Below are positions 20,531 through 27,803 of a DNA stretch of 36,130 bases, piece by piece. Below the pieces are notes generated by a model. It saw only the letters and a list, made by a program, of their open reading frames with translations, ran no database searches and was not told the origin of the DNA. Position 1 is the first letter of the stretch, and every line of letters begins with the position of its first letter. This DNA is from Candidatus Methanoperedens sp. (GTDB lineage Archaea; Halobacteriota; Methanosarcinia; Methanosarcinales; Methanoperedenaceae): positions 1 to 36,130 of the forward strand of contig JAPMTY010000098.1 in the NCBI GenBank assembly GCA_026552835.1, in the 5' to 3' direction. The position numbers were made by a program, and so were the translations under genes.

Positions 20531-20589
20531 TAAACAAAATTGTTTGATATGGAATTCCGGGGCATGAGATGAAGTTGAATTGTCTTTAA

Positions 20590-21312
20590 TTATCTCACCC
20601 CTCCAATGATCACTGCTATCTGCGTGAACACCATTCCCACGAATATGATGAAAAGAATAATTGAGAGCCTGCTGAACCTGATGCGCAGGTTGCCAATGAT
20701 GCGCATATTCTTCTCTGCAAGGAGAGGTTCTGAAAGTTCCATGTAAATCAATAATATTATCAGCACTATACTGATTATAAGTCCTGCGTTAAGAGCATGG
20801 TTCGTTCCGAAGGATTTATCGTAATAAGCCATGGAGCTCATAGACATCGAACTTATGGCTGATGATGAACTCATAACTGACGTTGAAAACGCTGCAAAAG
20901 AAACGAAGCTGCTCCATATCTGCGGAGGTGTTGAAGGAATCGAAACTGAATTCTGGTTTATCTCATCACCTGACTGCGTTCTTGCCGAGAATGTGACCTG
21001 TTCGCCAAGCTGGAGGGGATTGCTGTACACGTACTGGAATTGCCTTCCAGCGCCCGGTGAAAGCTCCGTTCTTCCACTCATCAGAGCCTTTCCGTTAGCA
21101 TATAGTATATAATCTGTTCCTGAAGTTTCTTCAGTTGGATTATTGATAAAGAATGTAACTACTACAGGTTCTCCCTCTCTCAGGACTTCAGGTGCAACCT
21201 GTATCCCCACGACGTCGTATCTGGACTGGAGGCTGGCTGCGAAACTCGCCAGAACGAGTATCAAGAACCACAACATCAATGTTTTGTACAGCAGGCCGTC
21301 CTTTTTCATCAT
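20590..21312 (-). CDS. Membrane protein with external CARDB/Ig-like domain, first gene of the archaeosortase operon
   Basis: About 240 residues. An N-terminal membrane segment or signal anchor (TLMLWFLILVLASFAASL), an external beta domain (about 45-125) with VVVTFFINNPTEE and SPGAGRQFQYVY typical of CARDB-like folds, a Ser/Met-rich linker (MSSSSAISSMSMSSM), and a C-terminal part with two hydrophobic helices separated by a basic loop. A TTG at 21333 lies in frame, but the ATG ATG AAA at 21312 is more likely. It ends 59 bp before the giant gene and probably shares its transcript. Not assigned to a named family; a role in transport, folding or anchoring of the giant protein is a guess from position. 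Confidence 0.75.
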   Translation of the reverse strand: MMKKDGLLYKTLMLWFLILVLASFAASLQSRYDVVGIQVAPEVLREGEPVVVTFFINNPTEETSGTDYILYANGKALMSGRTELSPGAGRQFQYVYSNPLQLGEQVTFSARTQSGDEINQNSVSIPSTPPQIWSSFVSFAAFSTSVMSSSSAISSMSMSSMAYYDKSFGTNHALNAGLIISIVLIILLIYMELSEPLLAEKNMRIIGNLRIRFSRLSIILFIIFVGMVFTQIAVIIGGVR

Positions 21313-21315
21313 AGT

Positions 21316-21329
21316 ATTATCATGATAAT
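21316..21329. repeat. 14-bp perfect palindrome before the CARDB-like gene
   Basis: ATTATCATGATAAT, perfectly self-complementary, lies 4-17 bases before the ATG at 21312 where the leader of the operon would be. ATTATCAT recurs at 21412-21419 within another inverted repeat. Candidate operator; not demonstrated. Confidence 0.5.
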
Positions 21330-21365
21330 CCAAATTATAGTAGTGATTAAGATATATTATCGAAA

Positions 21366-21374
21366 CTATTTATA
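21366..21374 (-). promoter_or_regulatory. TATA box of the archaeosortase operon
   Basis: Minus-strand TATAAATAG, extended as ATAAATAGTTT; the same 11 bases occur at 34880-34889 region before the surface-protein gene at 34914. Spacing would give a transcript start near 21343 and a leader of about 30 nt containing the palindrome at 21316-21329. Confidence 0.5.
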
Positions 21375-21408
21375 AGTATTCAAATAGAAATATATTATGA
21401 TACTACTC

Positions 21409-21419
21409 ATGATTATCAT
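21409..21419. repeat. Inverted repeat in the divergent promoter region
   Basis: ATGAT-T-ATCAT, 5-bp arms around one base, between the two divergent TATA boxes (21366-21374 minus, 21437-21446 plus). With the palindrome at 21316-21329 it forms a pair sharing ATTATCAT. Confidence 0.4.
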
Positions 21420-21436
21420 AAATTTCTCTTAGTTAG

Positions 21437-21446
21437 TTTTATAAAG
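21437..21446 (+). promoter_or_regulatory. TATA box of the CPBP-deacetylase-GT4 operon
   Basis: TTTTATAAAG about 30 bases before the ATG at 21474, implying a nearly leaderless transcript. Inference from spacing. Confidence 0.5.
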
Positions 21447-21473
21447 TTGAGTCATCATAATGAGAACAACATA

Positions 21474-22292
21474 ATGTCCTATTCTATGACCAAAAAATTC
21501 ATGTTCGGTTCAGTTAACTCCACTATCTTTATTCTTTTTATTTTCATTGCCATCACAATCTCAGAATACATTTTCGCTTACAGGGACGTGACCTACGGAA
21601 TTGTGCTTTCACTTTTAATAACACTTTCTATTTATATTATCATATCTGTAGCTATTATGAGGGAGGATTATGTGCGACTGGCTGAATCCCTTGCGCTTAT
21701 CCCTCTGTATGTGCTATTCACCTCTTCGCTGCCATGGTTCTTCATAAAGCAGCAATATCTAATCCCTGCAGTATATTCCATCATCCTTGCTCTTTGCTTC
21801 TGGCATATGAACGAGCACAATATAGACTTCCGAAAACTCGGCTTCATAAAAGACAAAGCATTAAAATACGCTATAATGGGACTCTTTTTTGCCATTCCGG
21901 CAGGATTTTTAGAATATGTTATTCTTACGCCAAACCCCCCGTCCCCTTTTTTCGAAATGAAATATCTCCTGCGTGATACGATATATATGCTATTCTTCGT
22001 CGGGCTCGCAGAAGAACTGCTTTTCAGGGGACTTATCTTCAATGATCTAAAAGGAATATTCGGATGGAAAAACGCCCTCATGGCCCAGGGAGCACTATTC
22101 GGTATCATGCACATGACCTGGCGCTCCCCGCTTGAAATAGCCTTCACCTTTGCAGCAGGTTTATTCCTGGGATATTTCTATTACAGGACAAAAAGCATGG
22201 CTGGCCCAATCGCAATGCATGCCGTTAATAACATACTGCTGGTTTCAATCTTCCCATATCTGTATCCCTCAATTGCAGGCTGGTTCTCATGA
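21474..22292 (+). CDS. CPBP family intramembrane metalloprotease (CAAX protease/Abi type)
   Basis: About 272 residues with roughly eight membrane helices. The three family motifs are present in order: EELLFRGLIFNDL (double Glu plus Arg), FGIMHMTW (His) and GPIAMHAVNNILL (His and Asn), the glutamate-histidine metal site of Rce1-like proteases. Relatives process prenylated or lipid-linked proteins, or act in bacteriocin immunity. The ATG at 21474 (or 21486) is preferred over an in-frame TTG at 21447. Its stop overlaps the next start by 4 bases. Its location opposite the archaeosortase operon makes a role in processing surface proteins possible, but nothing in the sequence proves it. Confidence 0.9.
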   Translation: MSYSMTKKFMFGSVNSTIFILFIFIAITISEYIFAYRDVTYGIVLSLLITLSIYIIISVAIMREDYVRLAESLALIPLYVLFTSSLPWFFIKQQYLIPAVYSIILALCFWHMNEHNIDFRKLGFIKDKALKYAIMGLFFAIPAGFLEYVILTPNPPSPFFEMKYLLRDTIYMLFFVGLAEELLFRGLIFNDLKGIFGWKNALMAQGALFGIMHMTWRSPLEIAFTFAAGLFLGYFYYRTKSMAGPIAMHAVNNILLVSIFPYLYPSIAGWFS

Positions 22293-23053
22293 CCATGGGG
22301 CTAAGAATAGATGTTGACAGCATTGCAGATGCCCTGGCAGTCCCTGAACTTCTTCTTCTCCTTGAGAAATATGATTCAAAGGCTACATTTTTCATAACCA
22401 CAGGTCCCGATGAGACCACGAGGAATATTTCACACTATACGGGCAAAAACCTCCTGGGTATCCCCCTTAAAAGATACATCCCCGGATTTTTCCAGAGTAT
22501 GATCCGACGAAATGTGGAATCGCATCCATCTCTTAAGGGTTTGATAAATTCAGGTCATGAAATTGGTCTTCATGGATACAGGCATTACGAATGGATGAAT
22601 TTCCTTCATAGGAATAATAGATTTGAGATTTCCAATATGATAGAAACAGGTTGCAAATTGTTCGAAAAAGAGTTCGGCATCCCACCCCTTTGTTTTTCAT
22701 CACCGGGCTTCACCACAAGCAAAGAATATCTTCATGCGCTTGACGATTTCGGCTTTGATTATTCAAGTGACTTCTATGGCTTTCATCCGTTTTATCCCGA
22801 AGTCGGTGACAAGAAATTCGATACGCTCCAGTTGCCGGTTAGAATTCCATCGTCATGCGAACTGAAACACGATGACGAAATAATACTTATGAAATTAAAA
22901 GAACTCTGCAGAAAAGATCATTTCATAATATACCTTCATCCCTCATGCGAACTTATCTACAAGAGAAAACTCCTGGAGAGCATCCTGGGATGTGCAGGAA
23001 AAACGCTTACACTGAGGGAGATTTTTGAAAATACTGCAAATATACGATCTTGA
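22289..23053 (+). CDS. Polysaccharide deacetylase (NodB homology), ArnD-like
   Basis: 254 residues, no signal peptide, so it probably acts at the cytoplasmic face on a lipid-linked or soluble sugar. Motifs: GLRIDVDS at the N-terminus supplies the aspartates, SGHEIGLHGYRHYEW supplies the two metal histidines (H-x3-H), then CFSSPGF (motif 3 with Pro-Gly) and HFIIYLHPSCE with the late histidine. The layout is like the ArnD/PuuE branch, which deformylates or deacetylates polyprenyl-linked amino sugars. It overlaps CPBP by 4 bp and GT4 by 29 bp, so the three are one unit. Substrate not determinable; a GlcNAc-type lipid-linked sugar would fit the glm operon nearby. Confidence 0.88.
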   Translation: MTMGLRIDVDSIADALAVPELLLLLEKYDSKATFFITTGPDETTRNISHYTGKNLLGIPLKRYIPGFFQSMIRRNVESHPSLKGLINSGHEIGLHGYRHYEWMNFLHRNNRFEISNMIETGCKLFEKEFGIPPLCFSSPGFTTSKEYLHALDDFGFDYSSDFYGFHPFYPEVGDKKFDTLQLPVRIPSSCELKHDDEIILMKLKELCRKDHFIIYLHPSCELIYKRKLLESILGCAGKTLTLREIFENTANIRS

Positions 23054-24176
23054 TCCCCTGAGCCGGATAGGTGGCATAGAGGTAGCGATCTATGAACTTT
23101 CCCGACATCTTGCCTTACTTGGGCATGAAGTAACAGTAATTTCAGGCGCTGACGGTGTTGTTGGCGAACATATCCGGGAAGGAGTAAGGTTCATAAATAT
23201 TGATCGCTCTGGCATCATTCGAGCGACGAGATCACTTCCCGGATTGTCCCTTGCCAGGCAGGCAGCATTCCTTCCAGTGCTTATTTCCATGCAACAAGAG
23301 AAATATGACATTTATCATGGACACGTTTACTCAAGCGGAATAGCCGCAAATATCCTTGCACGTAGGAACAATGGAATTGCTGTGAACACGATACACGGAT
23401 CATATTATCCTGCATGGAACCAGCTTGCAGATCCCTTAACAGCCGCATTCTACAAAATGGGCGAGAAGACTCTTGCCCCATATCTGGCGCGAATTTGCGA
23501 TCTTCAGATACATGCCTGCCATTATTTCGCACGGCAGGTGATCAAATGGGGTGTAAATCCCGATAAGATCAGGGTGATCCTGAATGGGGTTGATATCTAC
23601 AGATTTGACCCTTCAAAGATCACGGTTGAAAAAAAAATCGAACGCCCTGTCATTCTCACGGCGAGAAGGCTTGTAAAAAAAAATGGAATAGATAATCTGC
23701 TGCGTGCCATGCCTCATATATTAAATCAGGCTGAATGCAAGCTTCTTATAATCGGTGATGGTCCCGAAAGATCTGATCTCATTCATCTTGCTGGAAAACT
23801 GGGAATAAAAAACAAGGTAGATTTCCTGGGAGCTATTCCCAATAACGATATTGCAAGATACATAGCGCTTGCAGATATCGCTGTAGTCCCAAGCATTGTG
23901 GAAGCATCAAGTATTTTTATGCTCGAATCAATGTCAATGGGTAAACCTGTGGTCGCAACAGGCGCATGGGGACTTGCAGAGATCATAAATAGAAAAAATG
24001 GGGTGTTGACAGATGCCGCGCACCTTGGGGAAGCTATAGCCGGATTGCTATGCGATAAGCGAAAGCAAAATGAACTCGGGGAAAATGCACGCCAATATGT
24101 TATCGAAAACCACAACTGGGATAAAATCGCAAAGCAGGTAGAGGCTGAGTATTTCAGGTTGAAGATGCACACCTGA
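23025..24176 (+). CDS. GT4 family glycosyltransferase
   Basis: 383 residues, GT-B fold. The N-terminal domain has the Gly-rich RIGGIEVAIYELSRHL and HLALLGHEVTVISG; the C-terminal donor domain has ILTARRLVKKNGIDNLLRA, LLIIGDGPERSDL, FLGAIPNNDIARYIALADI and the E-x7-E motif region PSIVEASSIFMLESMSMGKPV. Uses a nucleotide sugar; acceptor unknown, probably a lipid-linked glycan or surface polysaccharide. TTG start with GAGGGAG a few bases upstream, inside the end of the deacetylase gene. The gene ends 6 bp from the convergent permease gene. Confidence 0.92.
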   Translation: MKILQIYDLDPLSRIGGIEVAIYELSRHLALLGHEVTVISGADGVVGEHIREGVRFINIDRSGIIRATRSLPGLSLARQAAFLPVLISMQQEKYDIYHGHVYSSGIAANILARRNNGIAVNTIHGSYYPAWNQLADPLTAAFYKMGEKTLAPYLARICDLQIHACHYFARQVIKWGVNPDKIRVILNGVDIYRFDPSKITVEKKIERPVILTARRLVKKNGIDNLLRAMPHILNQAECKLLIIGDGPERSDLIHLAGKLGIKNKVDFLGAIPNNDIARYIALADIAVVPSIVEASSIFMLESMSMGKPVVATGAWGLAEIINRKNGVLTDAAHLGEAIAGLLCDKRKQNELGENARQYVIENHNWDKIAKQVEAEYFRLKMHT

Positions 24177-24182
24177 GATTAT

Positions 24183-25385
24183 CTACACGCCTCTTAGAAG
24201 TTCGGCAGTGTTTATCCTGTTAATCCGCATTACGGCAAAGAAGCTTGTTGCCAGTCCGATGACAACTGCCATTCCCATACCCGCATAAAGAAAATCAGGA
24301 TCGATTATCACCAGTCCATTGAAGCCGGCAGCTTGATAGATAAGCATGTTCAGTATCCTGGATAATGGAAGGCTGGATAAAATTCCGATAATCCCGCCTA
24401 TGATGCAGATCAGAAACCCCTCAAAACCGACATTTTTGAATATAGACCATGTGGAGAACCCCATTACTTTTAGTATGCCTATTTCATTTTTTCGTTCATT
24501 CACTGACAGCAGCATTATGTTTACTACCAGGAGCGCTCCCATCAGCACGGCAAGAACTACAACAGAAAACGCACTTGCTAAAATTGGCGCATTTTGCTTC
24601 AAAATCTTTTGAAGTAGATTCAGATTGGTGCTAACCGCATATTCAGGGAACCTGGATTCCAATTGCCTTTGCGTCTCACTCGCCTTTGATAGATCTTTTA
24701 ACCTTATCATAACGAGGTTGACGCTGTCATAATATTGATTGCCTGTTATGTCCTGCAGCTCAGACAGATAGAAGACAATCATAGGTCCGGAACTGAAACT
24801 TGATAGCGAATTTGTATAGCCTACTATTGTAAAGTTCTGTTTTTGCGCCTCGGTAAGTGTTTTTCCTATATAGAGGGTATCGCCGATATTTACATCAAAA
24901 AGCTTGGCAGTCCTGCCGTCTATCAATATTTCCCCCTTGCGTTTGCCATTGTACATACCCTTATTATAATATGTATCAACAGTCAGATCCCGCCCCTGCT
25001 GGATCGAAACAAAATTGCCTCCTGTACCCTCAAGTCCCAGGCCAAATATCGCTTTTGGCTCAGCTCCTTCTTTATAGGCGTACAGTATTTCGGTTAGCAC
25101 TGGCGTAGCCATCTTAATATTGCCGGTCTTCAAAAGTTCTGTCTCAAGTTTATGCGCATTGCTGATCTTTCCTTCGTCACCGCCTGAAAACTGTGACTGC
25201 AGATCAAAGGTCTTGCCTGTAAGCCACATCTGCATGCTGCTTCGCTCAAGGGTCTTTTCACCTGTTGCCATAAGCCCGTTACCAATGGATCCCAGAAGTA
25301 TGATTGAAATTACAGCAAACGCTATGCCTGTTACCGACAGGAAAGTTCTGAATTTATTATAGGAAAGATTCAGCAGGGCGATCAT
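24183..25385 (-). CDS. MacB/FtsX-type ABC transporter permease, no ATPase beside it
   Basis: 400 residues: N-terminal helix (FLSVTGIAFAVISIILLGSIG), a large external domain (about 45-265), then three helices with the FtsX core (LMGALLVVNIMLLSVNERKNEIGILKVMG). This is the MacB/LolCE layout used for mechanotransmission or lipoprotein/peptide transfer. The external domain carries ATPVLTEILYA, matched by ATPILNKVLYA in the permease at 32839-33999, so the two are paralogues. No ATPase gene is adjacent; it may share the one at 33989-34675. Divergent from the MoxR operon across a 73-bp gap containing one palindrome. Confidence 0.9.
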   Translation of the reverse strand: MIALLNLSYNKFRTFLSVTGIAFAVISIILLGSIGNGLMATGEKTLERSSMQMWLTGKTFDLQSQFSGGDEGKISNAHKLETELLKTGNIKMATPVLTEILYAYKEGAEPKAIFGLGLEGTGGNFVSIQQGRDLTVDTYYNKGMYNGKRKGEILIDGRTAKLFDVNIGDTLYIGKTLTEAQKQNFTIVGYTNSLSSFSSGPMIVFYLSELQDITGNQYYDSVNLVMIRLKDLSKASETQRQLESRFPEYAVSTNLNLLQKILKQNAPILASAFSVVVLAVLMGALLVVNIMLLSVNERKNEIGILKVMGFSTWSIFKNVGFEGFLICIIGGIIGILSSLPLSRILNMLIYQAAGFNGLVIIDPDFLYAGMGMAVVIGLATSFFAVMRINRINTAELLRGV

Positions 25386-25424
25386 ATTAAATCCAACGCT
25401 GGCATTGTTGATATTAATTGTGGA

Positions 25425-25439
25425 AAGTTATAATAACTT
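25425..25439. promoter_or_regulatory. Palindromic TATA element in the divergent permease/MoxR-operon promoter
   Basis: AAGTTAT-A-ATAACTT, 7-bp arms around one base. Its centre is 27 bases before the ATG at 25459, the exact archaeal TATA spacing for a leaderless transcript, and 47 bases before the minus-strand ATG at 25385. It can serve as TATA box in either direction and could also be an operator. Confidence 0.55.
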
Positions 25440-25458
25440 ATAGTCGCATTACTAAATA

Positions 25459-25725
25459 ATGGCATCTATTTCAAGACAACAGCGCTTTGTTTATGTGCTT
25501 TCCTTGTGGATGTTCATAGTGCTGTTCTTCCAGATAATAGGAAATAATCTGGACATAGAGATATTTTTTGTTCTGAATTTGATAGGCTTTTTGGTGCTTG
25601 TTGAACTCACAACCCCATTCAACTTTAAGCCTGAATGGAAACAGAGGTTGAAATGGTTTGTCCTGGTAGGAATAATAGGATTCTCATACGTAGTTCTAAA
25701 AAAAGTGATTGTAATAATCGGGTAA
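25459..25725 (+). CDS. Small membrane protein, first gene of the MoxR operon
   Basis: 88 residues with three hydrophobic segments (about 10-28, 32-50 and 66-86) separated by short charged turns such as KPEWKQRLK. No ribosome site precedes the ATG; the TATA spacing points to a leaderless mRNA. No family recognised. Position at the head of the MoxR-DUF58 operon suggests a membrane component of that system; this is inference. Confidence 0.75.
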   Translation: MASISRQQRFVYVLSLWMFIVLFFQIIGNNLDIEIFFVLNLIGFLVLVELTTPFNFKPEWKQRLKWFVLVGIIGFSYVVLKKVIVIIG

Positions 25726-25781
25726 AATATGAACGAAAGGATGATTTCATGCGAATCCATAATTTTTCATAAGAGGGGAAC

Positions 25782-27803
25782 TTGAATATCCTGATAATTT
25801 TCTTAATAATTTTCGCTGGAGTCCTGCCAGCTTCCGGAGACATTCCTTCCCATATAAATCCTGCAACTGTTAACGTTTCTACTTCAAATATCCATGCACA
25901 GCAGTTGGAGCTTTTAAACGAACTGCTATCCTACAGGTCAGGAATGTTCATATCATTGAACAAGGGAGATGTCAAAGACGCTATGGAAAATCTGGATAGC
26001 TACCTGCGAATATTGCATGAGAACGATAACATTTTTATTGGAATTGATGACGAAGTTTATACAGAGCTGAAAAAAAGCGGAAATACGTTGAACCTGACAA
26101 ACGATCAGATCAACCAGTTGCGCCCTCTCTACGAAGAAGGAAAGCTTGCATACCAGAACAACCAGACTGGTAAAGCGATCCAGATAGCGCTCATAGCCCG
26201 GAATGTCATCGGGAACCTGAGTTCTTTGAAGCAGGAACTTAATATGGAGGCTGTAGAGCAGTATCCAGGAGTAAATATCACACTTTATCAGAATGGATTA
26301 ACAGCCTTCAATGATACGTTCAAAGAGATCCAGAAACGATGGCTGACTGTTGAGTTAACGCTTTTTGATGAAACTGAAACTTTAATTTCAGTCTCCCCTC
26401 CGGGAGGCGAATTCGGGGATAATATATACATAAAAGGTAACCTGACATTGCCCAGGAATGGAACAGGTGTACCAAATGCCAGCATGGAAATAAAAATAGA
26501 CAGTGATGTCTATAAAATTATTACAGATAGGAATGGGAAATACAATTTAACCTATAAAATACCGTATAAAAAAGATGGTGTTTACCCTGTGATGGTGAAT
26601 TTCATTCCTGTTACTGAACCCCTATTAGATTCTTCTGCAAAAGGAACGTTCTTTATTAAACCAACAAACACTGCTCTCAGTTTCAATGCTGACCCGGCCT
26701 ATGGCAAGTTTGGTGAAATCATTAAACTGTCAGGTGGCTTGACTTCAAGAAATTCATCCCGCGTTGCCGACGCTGATATTGTTATAACGTTAGATGAAAA
26801 TACGCTTGTAAATGTAAAAACCGATCAAAAAGGGTCTTTTGAATATAATTTCAACCTTCCGGCAATGGCGCAAGGCGAGCATGCAGTAAATGCAGAATTC
26901 CTTCCTTCACAGCAGCCTTTAATTCAATCCGGAAATAAAACAACAATACGACTGATGCCGTCAAATACCATGCTTGAAATATCCGGGCAAAATATCGCAT
27001 ATCAGCAGGATTATCTTAATTTAACAGGGAAGCTGGTAACAGACAGGAACCTTGGAATCCCGGCTGCCAGGGTAAGTGTTCTTCTCGATAAAAAGGAAGT
27101 GGGCAATGCAATTGTGAACAGGGGCGATTTCTTCTTAAGCTATTGGATTGAAAAAAATACAAGTTTGGGGAACCATACTGTTGCAGTGAAATTTAATGGA
27201 GACTCACCATTCTTGCCATCAGAAAATTCAATATCAGTTGAGATAAAAAATAAACCATTATCTTCCCGGTATATTATCTTGTTAGCAATCGCCGCCGGAA
27301 TAATCATTATTTTCTATATAAAAAGGGAAAAAGCATTCATTTTGTTGAATGCTCTTGGATCGGCAGTTCAAGCAAGGATTGGACCGGGGATAAAACCCGA
27401 AACATCTCCTGTTACACAAGAACCTTTGAAAGATGCGCAAATAAAACCACAAGAGCCTGAAGTGCAATTACAGGAACAGGATATGTTCAACAAAGGTTAT
27501 TCACATCTGGATGATCTTATTGGACAAAAACAATTCAAGGAATCCATTTCATTTTCATACAAATACGCAAAATATTTTATTTCGATATATTCCGGGATAA
27601 AAAGCATGCCGCAGCAAACTCATTGGGAGTTTTACAATCTTGTAAAAAGGAGCCAGCCTGCATTTGAAGATGATTTCCTTGAGCTTACAGAGCTTTTTGA
27701 AACTGCCATGTACAGCAACAGAAAGATTGATGCGCAACTAGCGGAAAAAGCTATAGATTTATTAAGAAAAATTGATAAACAAAGCAATGATAAAAATAAA
27801 TAA
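25782..27803 (+). CDS. Secreted Ig-like receptor-type protein with C-terminal DUF4129-like domain
   Basis: 673 residues. Signal peptide (1-18, ending PASG), a helical external region (about 35-190), three Ig/CARDB-like repeats (about 205-300, 300-395 and 395-490; each has a GxFGD/GKFGE/YQQDY strand and an F-x-P/NGDSPF end), one membrane helix (about 495-512, IILLAIAAGIIIIFYI), a Pro/Gln-rich linker and a cytoplasmic helical domain (about 575-670). The last part is like the DUF4129 tail found on transglutaminase-like proteins in MoxR-DUF58 clusters, but no transglutaminase domain is present. TTG start after GAGGGGAA. Probably senses or holds something outside and connects to the MoxR machinery inside; inference. 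Confidence 0.82.
   Translation: MNILIIFLIIFAGVLPASGDIPSHINPATVNVSTSNIHAQQLELLNELLSYRSGMFISLNKGDVKDAMENLDSYLRILHENDNIFIGIDDEVYTELKKSGNTLNLTNDQINQLRPLYEEGKLAYQNNQTGKAIQIALIARNVIGNLSSLKQELNMEAVEQYPGVNITLYQNGLTAFNDTFKEIQKRWLTVELTLFDETETLISVSPPGGEFGDNIYIKGNLTLPRNGTGVPNASMEIKIDSDVYKIITDRNGKYNLTYKIPYKKDGVYPVMVNFIPVTEPLLDSSAKGTFFIKPTNTALSFNADPAYGKFGEIIKLSGGLTSRNSSRVADADIVITLDENTLVNVKTDQKGSFEYNFNLPAMAQGEHAVNAEFLPSQQPLIQSGNKTTIRLMPSNTMLEISGQNIAYQQDYLNLTGKLVTDRNLGIPAARVSVLLDKKEVGNAIVNRGDFFLSYWIEKNTSLGNHTVAVKFNGDSPFLPSENSISVEIKNKPLSSRYIILLAIAAGIIIIFYIKREKAFILLNALGSAVQARIGPGIKPETSPVTQEPLKDAQIKPQEPEVQLQEQDMFNKGYSHLDDLIGQKQFKESISFSYKYAKYFISIYSGIKSMPQQTHWEFYNLVKRSQPAFEDDFLELTELFETAMYSNRKIDAQLAEKAIDLLRKIDKQSNDKNK

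Noticed and set aside
21474..22292. CPBP protein as an Abi-type phage defence or bacteriocin immunity gene
   Set aside because: No toxin, bacteriocin or defence genes lie nearby; the overlapping partners are sugar-modifying enzymes, so an envelope role fits better.
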